From NCBI GenBank assembly GCA_019426215.1, contig CM033396.1, forward strand, positions 26,117,101-26,181,100: DNA of 64,000 nt, given 5' to 3'. Source of the DNA: Buddleja alternifolia (lineage: Eukaryota; Streptophyta; Magnoliopsida; Lamiales; Scrophulariaceae). Positions within the stretch are counted from its first letter, which is position 1, and the number at the start of each line of letters is the position of its first letter. The position numbers and the translations under genes are program-made. The notes below the pieces were generated by a model that was not told where the DNA came from, did not search any database, and saw only the letters and a program-made list of their open reading frames with translations. Positions 21,355 through 33,518 of this stretch are shown here, piece by piece.

Positions 21355-23682
21355 ATGGGGTGCAATGTTTCAAGACTAGATGGCCATGCCATCACTTTGC
21401 CACCGAGGCTGCGGCCGCTCTTTCTCCAACGGCTAAATGAGATCAAGGCAAGGAGACACGGGGTGGGCCCGCTCAAGGATACCACCCCTTCCAAGAAAGA
21501 GCTCTTGCATGATAAGGATGAGGATGACAATGTTTCATCTCATAACCCTTCTCCCAATGTCTCCAAAAGGATGTTGGTCTATTCCGAGGAGGCAAATGTA
21601 AAAGAGACGGAGGTTTCTAATACACACGAGGTGGTTAAGGAAGAAAGGTCGAGAGGAAATGGTGAACATGATATGAAAGAAAGCACGATAGAGGTTGCGA
21701 AGGCTAAGATAAAGCATGAGGGCGGAAATGGTGAAGATGACAAGAAAGAGAGGGGGATAGGGGACGCGAAGGAAAATATTGAGAATATATTCACAGAGGA
21801 TGAAGATGAGGATGAGGACGAGGATGATGAGAGGATGATCGGCCATGAGGATGATGAATCCTTCCCAGGCTCACCGAGTTTTCGAGTATATTTCAAGGAT
21901 GATGGAGAAGATGGCCATAATGATATTGGTAAGAAAAAATATAATAGCTTATCATCTATAGATGCATGTATATCACAACCACGATAGGTGATTTGGAATA
22001 CACATAAGGGTGGATTGCAATTTTGGTCATAGGACATGGGTCATTGCAATTTTAGTCTCAAAATTAAATTTGCGAGATTGCAAAATTAGTCTCATATATA
22101 TTGCAAAATTGGTCATGTCCATTAATTTTTTTGATGAAAAATGAGCACATGTGCCTCAAGCACATCACTTCCCGTCAATTTATAATTTGACACATAAAAG
22201 TATTTATAAATTACAAAAATAGAAACAATAAAAATTGTTTCCCCATCTCCCCACCTCCACCAAACACAACTGCCCATCCCAACCACATCGCCCCACTCCA
22301 TAGCATGCACTCTGCCGCCGCTCAACTCGACTTCTTAGGCATGGGTGGTGCTAAGGTTATGGCGTTGGGGATTTACGAGGTGGAGATGTCAGGGATTTGG
22401 GGGGCGGTTTAGGGGAGGCAACGGGGGTGGACTCGTGTTGGGGCGGCGGATCGGTGGCCGGTGTCAGTGAGGGGTGGGGTTTGTGAAGACGTGAAGAAGA
22501 CAATTTAGTTTTTTCTTTACTTTTTTTTTTAGTTTTTAATTTTTGAATTTTTTTTATAAATATTTTTTATATATATATAATTTGAATTTGATTTTTTTTT
22601 ATTTTTTAAAGATTGAAACTAACAAAGCGTGTGTGACACACATTTTTCCATCTATTTTATTATAGCCGGGACTAAAATTACAACGTTCTGAGTCATATGA
22701 GACTAATTTTGTAATTTCGTAAATTTCAGGACGAATGTTGCAATGAACCATATTCTATATGACTAAACTTGCAATTCTCCTTGCATATTATATTACCAAA
22801 TTAAAATAGAAGAGTTTGGGTGATCTTTGTCGTGTCAAATGTATTTAATATATTAAAAAAGAATTATGATTGTTAATGGAGTTTTTTCCTTTTTCTTTGT
22901 TCTTTTCAACTATTGTTGATTGAGTTTATAATACATATGTGCAGGTAAGAATGTTGCCTTCAAAGAAACAGCTTCAAGTGATGATGGCTTATCATCCAAG
23001 GTAACACCATGATGCAAGACAACAATGCTCATCCCCTCAATACCGCACACGCACACGGACCAATCATTATACTCCCGGATCTAACATATAAGTCCAAAAA
23101 AATGGATTTATGAATATGCTATACACATTAATGATATAATTACGTGTTTCATAATGTCTTTAGGGTTTTGAAAATTTTAATGATGTAGAGTGAGAGATTG
23201 ATTAGCTTTGGAAGAATTTGAACCATAGAAGCCAAAACACATAATTCAATTACATTTTTTGTCTCATAATTTTGCCAAATTTTGATTTTAGTCTTATTCG
23301 TTTAGTTCTTGAGTTTTAAATTGTTTCACATTTAGTCTCAACCAAAATTTCCGTCCAAAAGTTGACGGTCAACTCTGTCAGTCAATATTTTTACCGTCCA
23401 GAAAGCTAGCCAACCAAGTCAATATTTTTACCGTCCAGAAAGCTAGCCAACCAAATATATATGTTATATTAGGCCGCCAATTTGTAGAGTTGCTAAAAGA
23501 TTGTGTTGCAGGAATCTTCTAAGAAGAGTAAAGTGAAGAAAGGAAGAAAACGGAGAAGCTTTAGATTGCCAAAAGGAGGCCAAGCTGCAGTTATGAATCT
23601 ATTGAACGTGAAATCATGCTACACCTCGTCTCATTCCTCACATCACCACACCCGACTTATCACTGAAAAAACACCAACCTAA
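21355..23682 (+). CDS. Acidic MGC-type, probably N-myristoylated protein of unknown function
   Basis: Three exons join in frame: 21355-21928, 22945-23000 and 23512-23682 (stop TAA), giving 266 residues. The first intron starts G|GTAAG and ends GTGCAG; the second starts AAG|GTAACA and ends TTGCAG. The N-terminus MGCNVSRL fits the plant N-myristoylation consensus (Gly2, with Ser6) with Cys3 as a possible palmitoylation site, so membrane attachment is likely. Residues 10-35 are basic/hydrophobic (PPRLRPLFLQRLNEIKARR). The middle is strongly acidic, with a run of Glu-Asp from GAxGAy repeats near 21797-21833. The third exon encodes a very basic stretch (SKKSKVKKGRKRRSF) followed by a His/Ser-rich tail. 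I do not recognise a catalytic domain. Without splicing the first exon would read to 21987 and give 210 residues, but the frame continuity over three exons favours splicing. Confidence 0.75.
22014..22776. mobile_element. MITE or small MULE in intron 1 of the MGC-protein gene
   Basis: Terminal inverted repeats of about 35 bp: ATTGCAATTTTGGTCATAGG starting at 22014, and its imperfect complement ending at about 22776, both leading into TCATTGCAA. The interior is mostly non-coding and includes a GC-rich block (22310-22480). No clear target duplication was seen. It makes up most of the 1-kb intron. Confidence 0.65.
23381..23454. repeat. Perfect 37-bp tandem duplication in intron 2
   Basis: GTCAATATTTTTACCGTCCA and the following 17 bases occur twice in succession (23381-23417, 23418-23454) with no mismatch seen, so it is a recent duplication. 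Confidence 0.9.
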
Positions 23683-23985
23683 CTTGATCCCATCAAGCCG
23701 AGAGAGGGGATAAAAGGAACGAAGAATAAAAGTAGTCTCGACATTTTTGCTTCGGTTTTTCTTTTTTTTCTCTGACATAAGTACTGAGTGATGTCTGATA
23801 TGTATATATCAATCAGTTAGAGAGAAAAATAAAGCATATATCTATATTTGTGAAGCACAGCTAGCTGTAATTGCATCGTATTCTTACGCGCATTGTTTCA
23901 TTTTTGTGGTTGTGAGGCTGTATCAAACGTATTTGTTCATGCATATACAGTCAGTTTACAGCGGACTAGGTAGCGATGGTTTAAT

Positions 23986-24240
23986 TTAAGGGATAATTAC
24001 ACTCACACGCCCTCAATGATGGGTAATTACACAAACCTCCCCTCACTAATTGATAATTACAAACACATTCCCTCATGGTGTCTATTTGTAAGGTTTATAG
24101 AGGTGCAATGGTAAGAATTATTACACACAGGGGTACAATTGTAAGAAATTTTTAACATGAGGGGTGTGTTTGTAATTATTAGTGATGGGTGGTTTGTATA
24201 ATTACCCATCATTAAGGGGTTGAGTGTCATTATCCCTTAA
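23986..24240. mobile_element. 255-bp MITE
   Basis: The ends are inverted copies: TTAAGGGATAATTACACTCA at 23986 and the complement of TTAAGGGATAATGACACTCA ending at 24240. A second inner inverted pair includes GATGGGTAATTACACAAAC. TTAA at both ends could be the target duplication (or TAA, as for PIF/Harbinger MITEs). It is non-coding and lies about 300 bp after the MGC-protein gene stop codon. Confidence 0.75.
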
Positions 24241-24479
24241 TTTAAAATACTAATTACTTAAGGTATTTTGACTAGCTCCTTTCAATCAATTATGCATTTT
24301 TTATGAAACGACAGTCCTAAGTAGGCGCGCAACTTGAGCTCGAAACTCAAGTTCCGTCTGAAATCAGCCACAGATCCATCATGCTTTGAGAGATACCATC
24401 AATAGCCGTCATCTAAAGCCCCATAAAGTTGTCACTACTAAACACACTTTTTAAAGTTTTTGGTATATTATACTATATC

Positions 24480-24640
24480 AAAAAAAATGGTTTTCGGTTA
24501 ATCGAACTGAAAACCGAATTATTCTAAGGAAAAAATCGTAAACCGAACCAATTTTTTTTGTTCGATTTCGGTTCAAACTGAATTTTTGATTTTCGGTTCG
24601 ATTCGGACAGACAATCGAACTATGCACACCCTAATTAGTG
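24480..24640. repeat. Inverted CGGTTCGATT-type dispersed repeat
   Basis: Several copies of TTTCGGTT..GAACTGAAAACCG in both orientations can fold back, ending in a TATGCACACCC motif often found at the edge of plant dispersed repeats of this type. No target duplication was identified. Confidence 0.5.
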
Positions 24641-25851
24641 CATCAGAAAAAAGATAAAAGGCAAATAACCAAAAAAATAAAATTGGAGAGAGATAAAGAT
24701 AATAAATGAGAGAGGAATATTATAACTAGTAAATTCACGTGGTTATTAAAGTAGGGGGGACAAATTCACTATTAGTTATGTACACATGGCAATACATATA
24801 GCATTAAGAGTAATAGTTTGGGAATTATTTTTCAAATAGTACTAGTTTGGGATTTATATTTTCTAAGAGTAATATTTTGGAAAAACACTCGAAATTTTTT
24901 ACTGAAAAATAATTCTAACCAATAATTAGTTTTAATTAAAAATAATTATGACAAATAATATATATTATACTTATTTTGGACAAATATTGATAACTAAACG
25001 TAAGCAGAAAAAAAAGTAAGCAATTAAACACGAGATTTAAACAATAAAAGAGAGTCCAGCCAATTGTAATCACCCATCATCTTCTCGATTTGATTATAGA
25101 TACGCAAGATTAATTCTACTCAAGTAACCAAATAAGAGAAACAATGATAGCATATGAACCTCTTGTTCTTTTCTTAAGTGTAATTTACCACAGATAGCTA
25201 ATCGATAAATCCTAACTCCTAAAACGCATCTAGAGACTAGACTTTCGATTCATTTAAGGAAAAGCATTAATCATGAAAAGAGAGTTGATATGAAGAGTCA
25301 ATCCACCTAGAATGAATTAAATTTAATGACATTGATTTTCCCCTAAGGACCTACTATCAATCATTCATCAATATTAATCCCTAGTCTCTGCTAAGTAAGG
25401 CCATAATTAATAATAATTTAATCTTAACTAGCAATGGATCAATGAAACACAAAAAAAAGTGTACATCCAAGTCAAGCATTTCATCAAACATTAAGCATGC
25501 AATCAAGAAAATTAAATAGTCAAAATAGAAATTATATTAAGAAAAATAATCTCACAAATCAAGATGATGATTTCGAATTACAGTTGCCCGGATAAAGTTT
25601 TTAGCCTCTAAATGTCATCTTCCAATCTAAAATACCCCAAATAATGCAAAATACAAAGAGAGAACAATACTTGGGGGAAAGATACCCTAAAATGGGTCAA
25701 AGGCCTATTTATATGCCTAGATTTGGATCCAAAATAGAAATCGGTATGTGCAGTGTCCGACACGCGTCGGACACAAACACGTGTCAGACATGCCTCCGAC
25801 ATGCGTCGGACATGGCTCCAGATGTGTCCAGGAAAGAAGAGGAAAAACAAA
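24641..25851. other. Non-coding region with possible degraded gypsy LTR
   Basis: No gene. 24980-25850 resembles in style the gypsy LTR at 36321-38978 (ordered short AT-rich motifs, a CTAAGGACC-type block, a TAGAATGAATTAA block) and appears to continue after the transposon insertion at 28016-28368. A GC-richer block (25745-25840) has repeated GTCGGACA/TGTCCGAC motifs. The LTR ends were not found. Confidence 0.35.
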
Positions 25852-25859
25852 GCTCTGAC

Positions 25860-28007
25860 TAAGGATGACCACTGAGCCAGGCTGGCTCAAAAAAGCTCGA
25901 CTCGAGTTCGAGCTCGAGCCGAGCCTAATGAGCCGATCTTTTCTCTCGCGCCGAGCTCGAGCCCGACTATGTAATATATATAATATAATCTGAATAAAAA
26001 AGTAATATTTTTTTTTATTTTTTTTAATATATATAATATAATATTTTATTTATTTTTTAATATATACATACATATAATATAATATCTTATAATATTATAT
26101 ATGTATTAGTTATTAAATATTAAATATTTATGATGATTATATTTAATTATATATATATTAATACAAAATTAATAATATAATATATATTAATTAAAGAAAA
26201 TTAATAATATAATATATATTAATTTAAAAATTAATTTTTTATTTTTTTCTAAGCTCGAGCTCGAGCTCGAGCTCGGCTCAGCTCTACCTAGTTCGAACTC
26301 GAGCTCGAGCTCATATTTCTGAGGCTCGTCGAGCTCGAGCTCGGGCCCAAAATCTTAGCCAAGCTCGGCTCGAGCTTGGCTCATGGGCACCCCTTGTTGG
26401 TGTTATGCCCTCAAATGTCATAGAAGATAGAATGTATAGGGCATATTCATTGTAATTAAACATTATTTAAATGAAGGCGTTTGAGTTGTTTTCTTCTTGG
26501 CATTTGTAAGGTAATATAAACAACTGAAAGTCCATGACATTGAGGCCAACCTTCTACTCCCTATGGGTTAGGAAGAATAGCACTTGAAGGATTCGGTACT
26601 CATAGTCTAAATAAGTTCGTAGGTTAAAGAAAGTCCTGACTGAACATCAGAAACAGATTAGACTTGTATGACATAAGTTTTGATGTAGAAGTGCTTTCAA
26701 ACACTAAGTGGTAGTGGGAGCTTATATCATATACATGTCAGTTTGACTGTGTTCAAACACGACTCACATCAGTTCTGTCACATGGGTTTCACTCAATGAC
26801 AGTCAATGATGGAACTGATATATTGTGATAGGTACGCGTGAACCAAAGACCTGAGAAATCATGTTGAAGATGTACTTTTGATATCAAATTCGTCATTAGA
26901 GTAGTTAGACTCAATTCACCCAATGGTAGAGTCAACCTCGAAGTGAAACTTGATAGACAAGTAACAGTCTTAACTGATTTGCAATATTGGGATTTATTCT
27001 CTCATAAGTGAATGAGCAATTATCCTATGCAGTCATGAATGAGTGAGATCAAAAGTCTTTGGCCAAAGTAATAAAGAATACTAGTGTTAGACACAAGAGT
27101 AATCTCATTGACCTCGACTCATTATGTACTCAAGCATATAGTCAAGTACTGTGAGTTTGACTAAACCATGACTCTTACTTGATTGGGATATAAGAATAAA
27201 AGGTTTATACTCATACGGTATTCGCAATAGGAAAGGTTTGAAATGATCCTCATCATTCGTTCTCAATAGGGTTATGATGTGAGCTACGAGACTGGCTACG
27301 TGTTACTCACATCCGTTTGGTTTTCTCCCAATTGCCTTTTGAGACGAACCTAAATGTCACGCTTAAAGGAATTGCAAAGGAAAAAACCGTTTTTGACAAA
27401 AAGAGTTTTTCTGTATTTGATATAGATTATTATTAATTAATTTATAATTTGATGATATGATTAATTAATAAAATTAATTTCTTGGAAAAATTAATAATTT
27501 TAATTAATTCATTTATTCAATTAAATATTGAATAAATTAATTAAACAAGAATTGAATTAATTAAAATTGGAACCAAGAGGCGGGCTAGTGTACGGCCAAG
27601 ATGGGCGTCCATTACGGACACCCTAGCCCTCGGTTCCCAAGAGTTTTGTAACTCTTAAGTTGTATTTATACACAACTTAAAAGGAGTTAAAAACCCTAGC
27701 CTCCTTTTTCACAGAGAAAAAGAAAGAACTCAGTCAAAAATTCTCTCCCGTCTTCCTCTCTCTTAACCGTGCACTACATTGAAGAAAGGAGGAGGATTTC
27801 TGCATTGGATTCCAGCGTGAGGCTTTAGAGCCAGTGACAAATTTGCTGCTCGGGTCAGAATTCTGAAAAGACACATACTAGGAAGAACACGTAAGTAATT
27901 ATTCCTTTAAGCTTGAACATGGAAAATCAGAGATGGCCATCTTTGGGGTTTTTACATAATTCTTCCGCTGCATTTTAATTTTTTTTTGTGTTCCCCAACA
28001 CCCCTAG
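25860..28007. mobile_element. hAT-type MITE (GAGCTCGAGC-rich), split by a solo LTR
   Basis: The element starts TAAGGATGACCACTGAGCC at 25860, ends with the complement of TAGGGGTGCCCATGAGCC at 28007, and is flanked by a perfect 8-bp target duplication GCTCTGAC (25852-25859, 28008-28015), the length typical of hAT transposons. Both arms are rich in self-complementary GAGCTCGAGCTC, with an AT-rich centre (25965-26240). Without the LTR and its duplication it is about 536 bp. It is a widespread type of plant non-coding repeat. Confidence 0.85.
26395..28001. mobile_element. Solo LTR, 1607 bp
   Basis: It begins TGTTGG and ends CCAACA, and has a perfect 5-bp target duplication CCCCT (26390-26394, 28002-28006). 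There is no coding sequence and no second LTR, so it is the product of LTR-LTR recombination. It shares long segments in inverted orientation with the solo LTR at 28369-35327, for example 27180-27340 against 29190-29275 and 33530-33620, so both belong to one LTR-retrotransposon family. Confidence 0.85.
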
Positions 28008-28015
28008 CTCTGACA

Positions 28016-28205
28016 CCCATGTCGAACACATCATGATGCCGTGTCCCCGATCTATAATAACGTTTGAAGAAGAAATAGAACAATGTAGAACAAAGAAATA
28101 TTACATTGCAAAAAGGAGTGATCCGCGCCGATAGAATTCAACCATGCAATGAATGCCAATGGAGTAGAGATTACATAAGAATAAGCAAGATTTGCGAAAT
28201 AGATA

Positions 28206-28241
<36 letters not shown>

Positions 28242-28368
28242 TGAAATTACAAGGATGAGTGCGTTTTGGCGGCGGTATTTCATAAAGAAGATGAAGATGA
28301 GAGTTTAGGGCTGAGTTCTTTATTTTAGTTCTTTATTCTAATTTTTATTTGCTGCCAAACATTATTGG
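28016..28368. other. Non-coding flank, probably the continuation of 24980-25851
   Basis: Includes an (AT)n microsatellite at 28208-28237. 28364-28368 (ATTGG) is the left target duplication of the next LTR. No gene is seen. Confidence 0.4.
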
Positions 28369-29280
28369 TGTTGGGTTTCGTGAAAAACAACATAAACGCG
28401 GTGAAAGGATTTCAAAAATTTTATTTTAAAAACCCAAAGTTGAATTCAATGATCGCATATTCAAATTGCACGATAAACTTAACGAATAAAACTTGCTCGT
28501 TAAAACAAAGTTGTTGGAGAATCCAATTCTTTTTCAAAACTTCGAATTGATGAACTTCTTGAATTCTTCAATCCTCATATTTTTCAAGTCTTGATTTCTT
28601 GAAGTTTCTTGAAAATTAATCCAAACAACGAAGCACATTGTCTCTAAATTATCACGCACGAATTGATGATGAAAAAATCCCACTTATTTCTCTATAGGGG
28701 GCGACAGCTAGCTTGTGTATAGAAGGGGAGGATATTTTTCCTTTTTTTCTTTTCTTGGAGAGTTAAAATGAATAGTAAAATTATGTCTAGGTTAAAGTCA
28801 AAAGAAGTCTTTTATATCTCAATGACTTATTGACCAAGACAAAACAAAAGAGACCAAATTGATCATCCAACCTAACCCTAATGGAGGACGCCTCATATGG
28901 GGCCCGAATTTTCTTTTGCATTGTTTAATTAATTTTTTATTCAATTAATAATTTATTATATCCAAGAAATAAATTAATTAATCAAATAATAAAATTAAAT
29001 ATATAAATTAATTCATTTATATATTTCTCTAAGAAATTAATTAATAATTAATCTCCTTTTTAATTAATTATCTTATCCAATAAGTAATTAATTAATTATT
29101 TAATTTATCCAATAAATTAAATGTTTCCAAAAATAAAATAGAAAATCCTTTTTCAATTTTTCTTCATCAATTCTTTAGCGCGACTCTTTAGGTTTGTTTC
29201 ATTTGGCAATGAGAGGAAACCAAAGAAAGTGAGTAACACCTAGCCAGTCATTCGTAGCCCAAATGAAAACGAATGATAGG

Positions 29281-29502
29281 TGTAAAGAAAGGCAATTCGA
29301 GTAAAGAAAATAAAATCCTCCATTGATGAATGAGAATTACAGAGAGAAAAATATGTTCTGTGTTAAAGGAAGAATTACAACTAAGAAACAGAGCCTTTAA
29401 TACAATAAATAAAGACTAACTCCAACAGCTAGTTGAAACTCTAATAAAAGTGCTAAAGCTTAACACGCTTATTAAACTTATTTTATATTACTATTCTTAG
29501 CA
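29281..29502 (-). repeat. 3' LTR of the copia element
   Basis: 222 bp, beginning TGTAAAG and ending TTAGCA on the plus strand. Compared with the 5' LTR it lacks a short ACTGAACTAAAAA stretch and differs at scattered positions, so the insertion is not recent. Confidence 0.92.
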
Positions 29503-29589
29503 TGCTCCCTCAAGCTTGTGTGCCAAAAAGATCAAGAACATCAAGCTTGCCAAGAAGATATTGAAACTGAGAAGTCCCCAAAGGCTTGG

Positions 29590-32500
29590 TTAATAATCTG
29601 TCGGTTGTTCCAAAGATGGAATATACTTTGTCACATTTAATCCTTGTTGAATCTTTTCCTTGATGAAGTGACAGTCAACCTCTATATGTTTTGACCTTTC
29701 ATGATAGACCGGGTTTGCTTCCAGTTGAAGGGTTGATTTGCTATCTGTATATATCTGAACTGGAAGAGTAGTATCAATCTTTAAATCCTTCAATAATACC
29801 AATAACCACATAACTTCACATGTTGTAGTAGCTAGAGCTCTATATTCTGCCTCGGTAGAACTCCTTGTCACTGTGTTTTGTTTTTTCACCTTCCATGAAA
29901 CCAGAGAATCTCCTAATTTAATAGCATAAGTTGTAAGTGACTTTCTAGTCATAGGGCAAGAAGCCCAATCTGAATCACAATAAGCAGAAATATCAAAGTT
30001 AGTATAAAGAGACATTAATTAGCCAAGTCCTGGTTTACCTTTCAAATATCTCAACACTCTGTACATAGCATTTAGGTGTGATTTCCTAAGACTGTGCATG
30101 AGTTGACTTAACATTTGCACTGCATAACATATATCAGGTCTGGTAAGGCACAAATATATCAATTTTCCCACAACCTTTTGATATTCTGAAACATTGCTAA
30201 TAAGAGGATCATCATCATCTGAAACTTGATCTATATACTTAACATTTTGCTGAACAAGAATACTCAAAAGTTTACATCTAATCATACCTATTTCTATTAA
30301 AAGCTCTAGAGTATATTTTCTCTGGTTCATGAAAATCCCTTTCTTAGATCTTGCAATTTCAATACCAAGGAAATATTTAAGCTCTTCTAGATCTTTCATG
30401 TGAAAAGTATTATTCAAGTAAGCTTTACATTCATCAATCAAAGAAGAATCATTACCAGTTAAGAGAATATCATCAACATAAACAAGGAGCATAACTATAC
30501 TACTCCCCCGGGATTTAATGAACAAAGAATAATCATTTAAGGATTGAGTAAAACCATGCTTACTCATAGCAACAGTAAACTTATGATTCCATTGCCTAGC
30601 GGCCCGTTTCAAACCATATAAAGACTTTAAGAGTTTACATACCTTTGGTTTATCAGACTTACCTGAAATATTGAAACCTTGAGGAATGTCCATATATACC
30701 TCTTCATGTAAATCTCCTTGAAGAAAGGCATTTGTAACATCCATTTGCCAAATTGGCCAATTATTCATTCTTGCAAGTGAGATAACAATTCTAACAGTAA
30801 CATGTTTCACAACAGGAGAAAAGGTTTCTGTGTAGTCTATACCTTCTCATTGTGTATAGCCTTTAGCAATTAATCTTGCTTTATATCTCTCAATAGTACC
30901 ATCAAAGTTGTATTTTATATTGTAAACCCATCTGCAACCAATAGGTTTCTTGTTTGGAGATAAATCAACTAATTTCCAAGTGTTGTTTAGTTCTAAAGCC
31001 TCTATCTCAGTGGTCATAGCCTTCTGCCATTTTTCATCTTGTCTAGCTTCATAAAAGTTTTTTGGTATACTTTCATTTGACAAAGCTGATAGAAAAGCTC
31101 TATGTTTGGAACTAATTATTCCATACTGTAAAAAATTAGATAGAGGATATTTAACAGAATTAACATGATTAGACTCAGAAGTAAAGGGTGATACATTGTC
31201 TTTAGCCTAATATGGGGGTTTAGGCACCCTACTGGATCTCCTTTGATCTAATGTTGTATCTGAGTTAGTAACAGGAGCATTCATTTTTATCAATATTATC
31301 AGAAGAAACAGTATCATGAATACTAGATGGAGAATCAGTAGCAATAGGAAAAACAGTATTATCATCAATATGATTGGATTTTCTTGTAGGCTACCTATCA
31401 TTATTATGATAATTGTTAAAAGTATAAGGCAGAATGAAATCATCAAAATACATTCTGCTATCATGCATAGGAAAATTTTGCCTATCAGAATGATTAGTAA
31501 ACAAGGCAAAAGAAAAAATGTGTTCATGAAACATAACATCTTTGGACACAAGAAAAGTCTTTGTGTTTAAATTCAGAAGTTTGTAACCCTTTTGGGTAGG
31601 AGCATACCCCCATAAAAACGCAAGGTAGGAATTTATCCTTGTGTTTAAATTCAGAAGTTTCCTTGTGTTGAAATTTATCCAACTGAAGTAGGAATTTAGC
31701 AAAACACAAGCAGCCAAAAACCTTAAGATGAGAATAAGCAGGGGTTTTACCATTTAGGACAAAAAAAGGTGTTTTTCCTTTTAAAATAGGGGTTGGGGTT
31801 CTGTTAATAAGGTACATAGCAGTGAGAATACACTCCCCCCAATACTTAATAGGAACATGTGAAAGAAACTTCAATGATCTTGCCACATCTAAGATATGTC
31901 GATGTTTTCTCTCTACCACCCCATTCTGTTGGGGTGCATAAACACAAGAACTCTGATGTAATATGCCTAGGGATTGAAAAAGCCTACTACACTCATGGCT
32001 AAAGAACTCCCAAGCATTATCTGTTCTCACAATTTTAACTTTGATAGAGTGTTGTGTTTCAACATAACCAAAAAATTTCCTCAATATGTCCAAAACATCT
32101 GATTTGTACTTCATAAGAAAAGCCCAAGTAGTTCTAGAATAATCATCTACAATAGTTAAGAAGTAAGATTCTTGATTATATGTGTGTTCTTTATATGGAC
32201 CTAAAGACCCCACACATCTATATGCAATAGCTCAAAGATAACAGAAGTAAAATTACTCTTAACAGGAAACACAGTTCTAGATTGCTTGGCCAAAGGACAT
32301 ATATCACAATACAAATCATCTTTATTGATACTAATATTCAAATCAGGTACAAACTTGAATTTGCTAGAAGACATGTGACCAAAACGTTTATGCCAAAGAT
32401 TGGCTTTATTATGTATTACACTACGATGAGTCTTGTCATTAGAAACATTATTACAAGAAGATTGAGAAAACTCAAAAACATTAATAGAATGATCATTGGG

Positions 32501-33132
32501 GACTGGTTGAAGATAGTATAGCCCATTCTTTAGCTTACCAATCCCCCTGATTCTACCATTCCAAGTATCCTGTATTAGGCAAAAGTTTGTGTAGAAACTA
32601 ATAAACACATTGTTGTCATGTGTTAACTTTGAGACAGACAGTAAGTTGTGTTTAAAATCAGCCACAAAAAGAGTATCGTTAAGGTTTAAATCATCCCCCA
32701 ACTTTACTTTGCCAATATGAGTGACTGAACTGTTTTGACCATTAGGCAATTTAACATCACTCTTATAGCTACAAGTAGTAAAACTACTGTTCATCATATT
32801 ATAATTGGATAACATATGTTGATTAGCCCCATAATCAATAATCCAATTATCTATAGTATCACAATTTTTACCAGCAAATAAAGAATATATATACCTGCAT
32901 AGTTTGCTGCTGCTGCTTGCACAGAATTAGTATCAATGTTTGTATATCCAATCATTTGGAGAATCTGTTGGTACTACTGTGCAATAAACATTCCTTTCAA
33001 GATTTCAGTAACTAACTCGAGATTTGGCGTATCCGATGGATATATGTGCATCGGATCTTGAAAATCAATCGATAATGCCGAAGACTTTGAATCTTTATCA
33101 ATCTCGGTAGGAGAAGTGCTGACTTGAGACAT
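29590..33132 (-). pseudogene. Copia gag-pol polyprotein remnant (protease, integrase, RT, RNase H)
   Basis: Read from ATG 33132. About 52 codons of gag-like N-terminus end at TAG 32976-32974, then a protease remnant reads W-I-I-D-Y-G, with Tyr replacing the Ser of the catalytic D-S-G. There is no gag zinc knuckle, so gag is internally deleted. Next come GAG-pre-integrase with a H-H-C-C finger (H..H near 32400, C-D-I-C near 32290) and the integrase core with its D, D and E in HIDVWG, VRTDNA and VVERKH, split by a frameshift near 32205. A partial duplication at 31558-31680 follows. Reverse transcriptase (31083-30019) has YVDD intact, but TGA at 30849-30847 and TAA at 30021-30019 break it. RNase H (30015-29590) keeps its D/E/D residues. 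The copy cannot produce an intact polyprotein. Confidence 0.9.
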
Positions 33133-33284
33133 TGCACAAAATTATTTTCGCGCACGCAGAAGGATCCCCAAATATTGGTCGAAGAAACAATTAGATCGAA
33201 GAATCCCCTAAATTGAGAATAACTGGTAATGGCGGAATCAGATCGATTGAGAATTAGGAGAAGAAGAACCAAGCTCTGGTGCCA

Positions 33285-33518
33285 TGTAAAGAAAGGCAAT
33301 TCGAATAAAGAAAATAAAATCCTCCATTGATGAATGAGAATTACAGAGAGAAAAATATGTTCTGTGTTAAAGGAAGAATTACAACTGAACTAAAAAACTA
33401 AGAAATAGAGCCTTTAATACAATAGATAAAGACTAACTCCAACAGCTAGTTAAAACTCTAATAAAAGGCTAAAGCTTAACACGCTTATTAAACTTATTTT
33501 ATATTACTATTCTTAACA
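33285..33518 (-). repeat. 5' LTR of the copia element
   Basis: 234 bp, beginning TGTAAAG and ending TTAACA on the plus strand, with ATAGG immediately after it. It is adjacent to the tRNA-like primer site on its inner side. Confidence 0.92.

Larger units (their letters stand above)
29281..33518 (-). mobile_element. Complete Ty1-copia retrotransposon, degenerate, 4.2 kb
   Basis: Two very similar LTRs of about 225 bp (29281-29502 and 33285-33518), ends TG..CA and a perfect 5-bp target duplication ATAGG (29276-29280, 33519-33523). On the minus strand the right LTR is the 5' one. Just inside it is a primer-binding site TGGCACCAGAGC, 10 of 12 matches to the usual initiator-Met tRNA site TGGTATCAGAGC. 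The polypurine tract TTGAGGGAGCA precedes the 3' LTR at 29502. The element is short for copia because the gag region is mostly missing. Confidence 0.93.
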
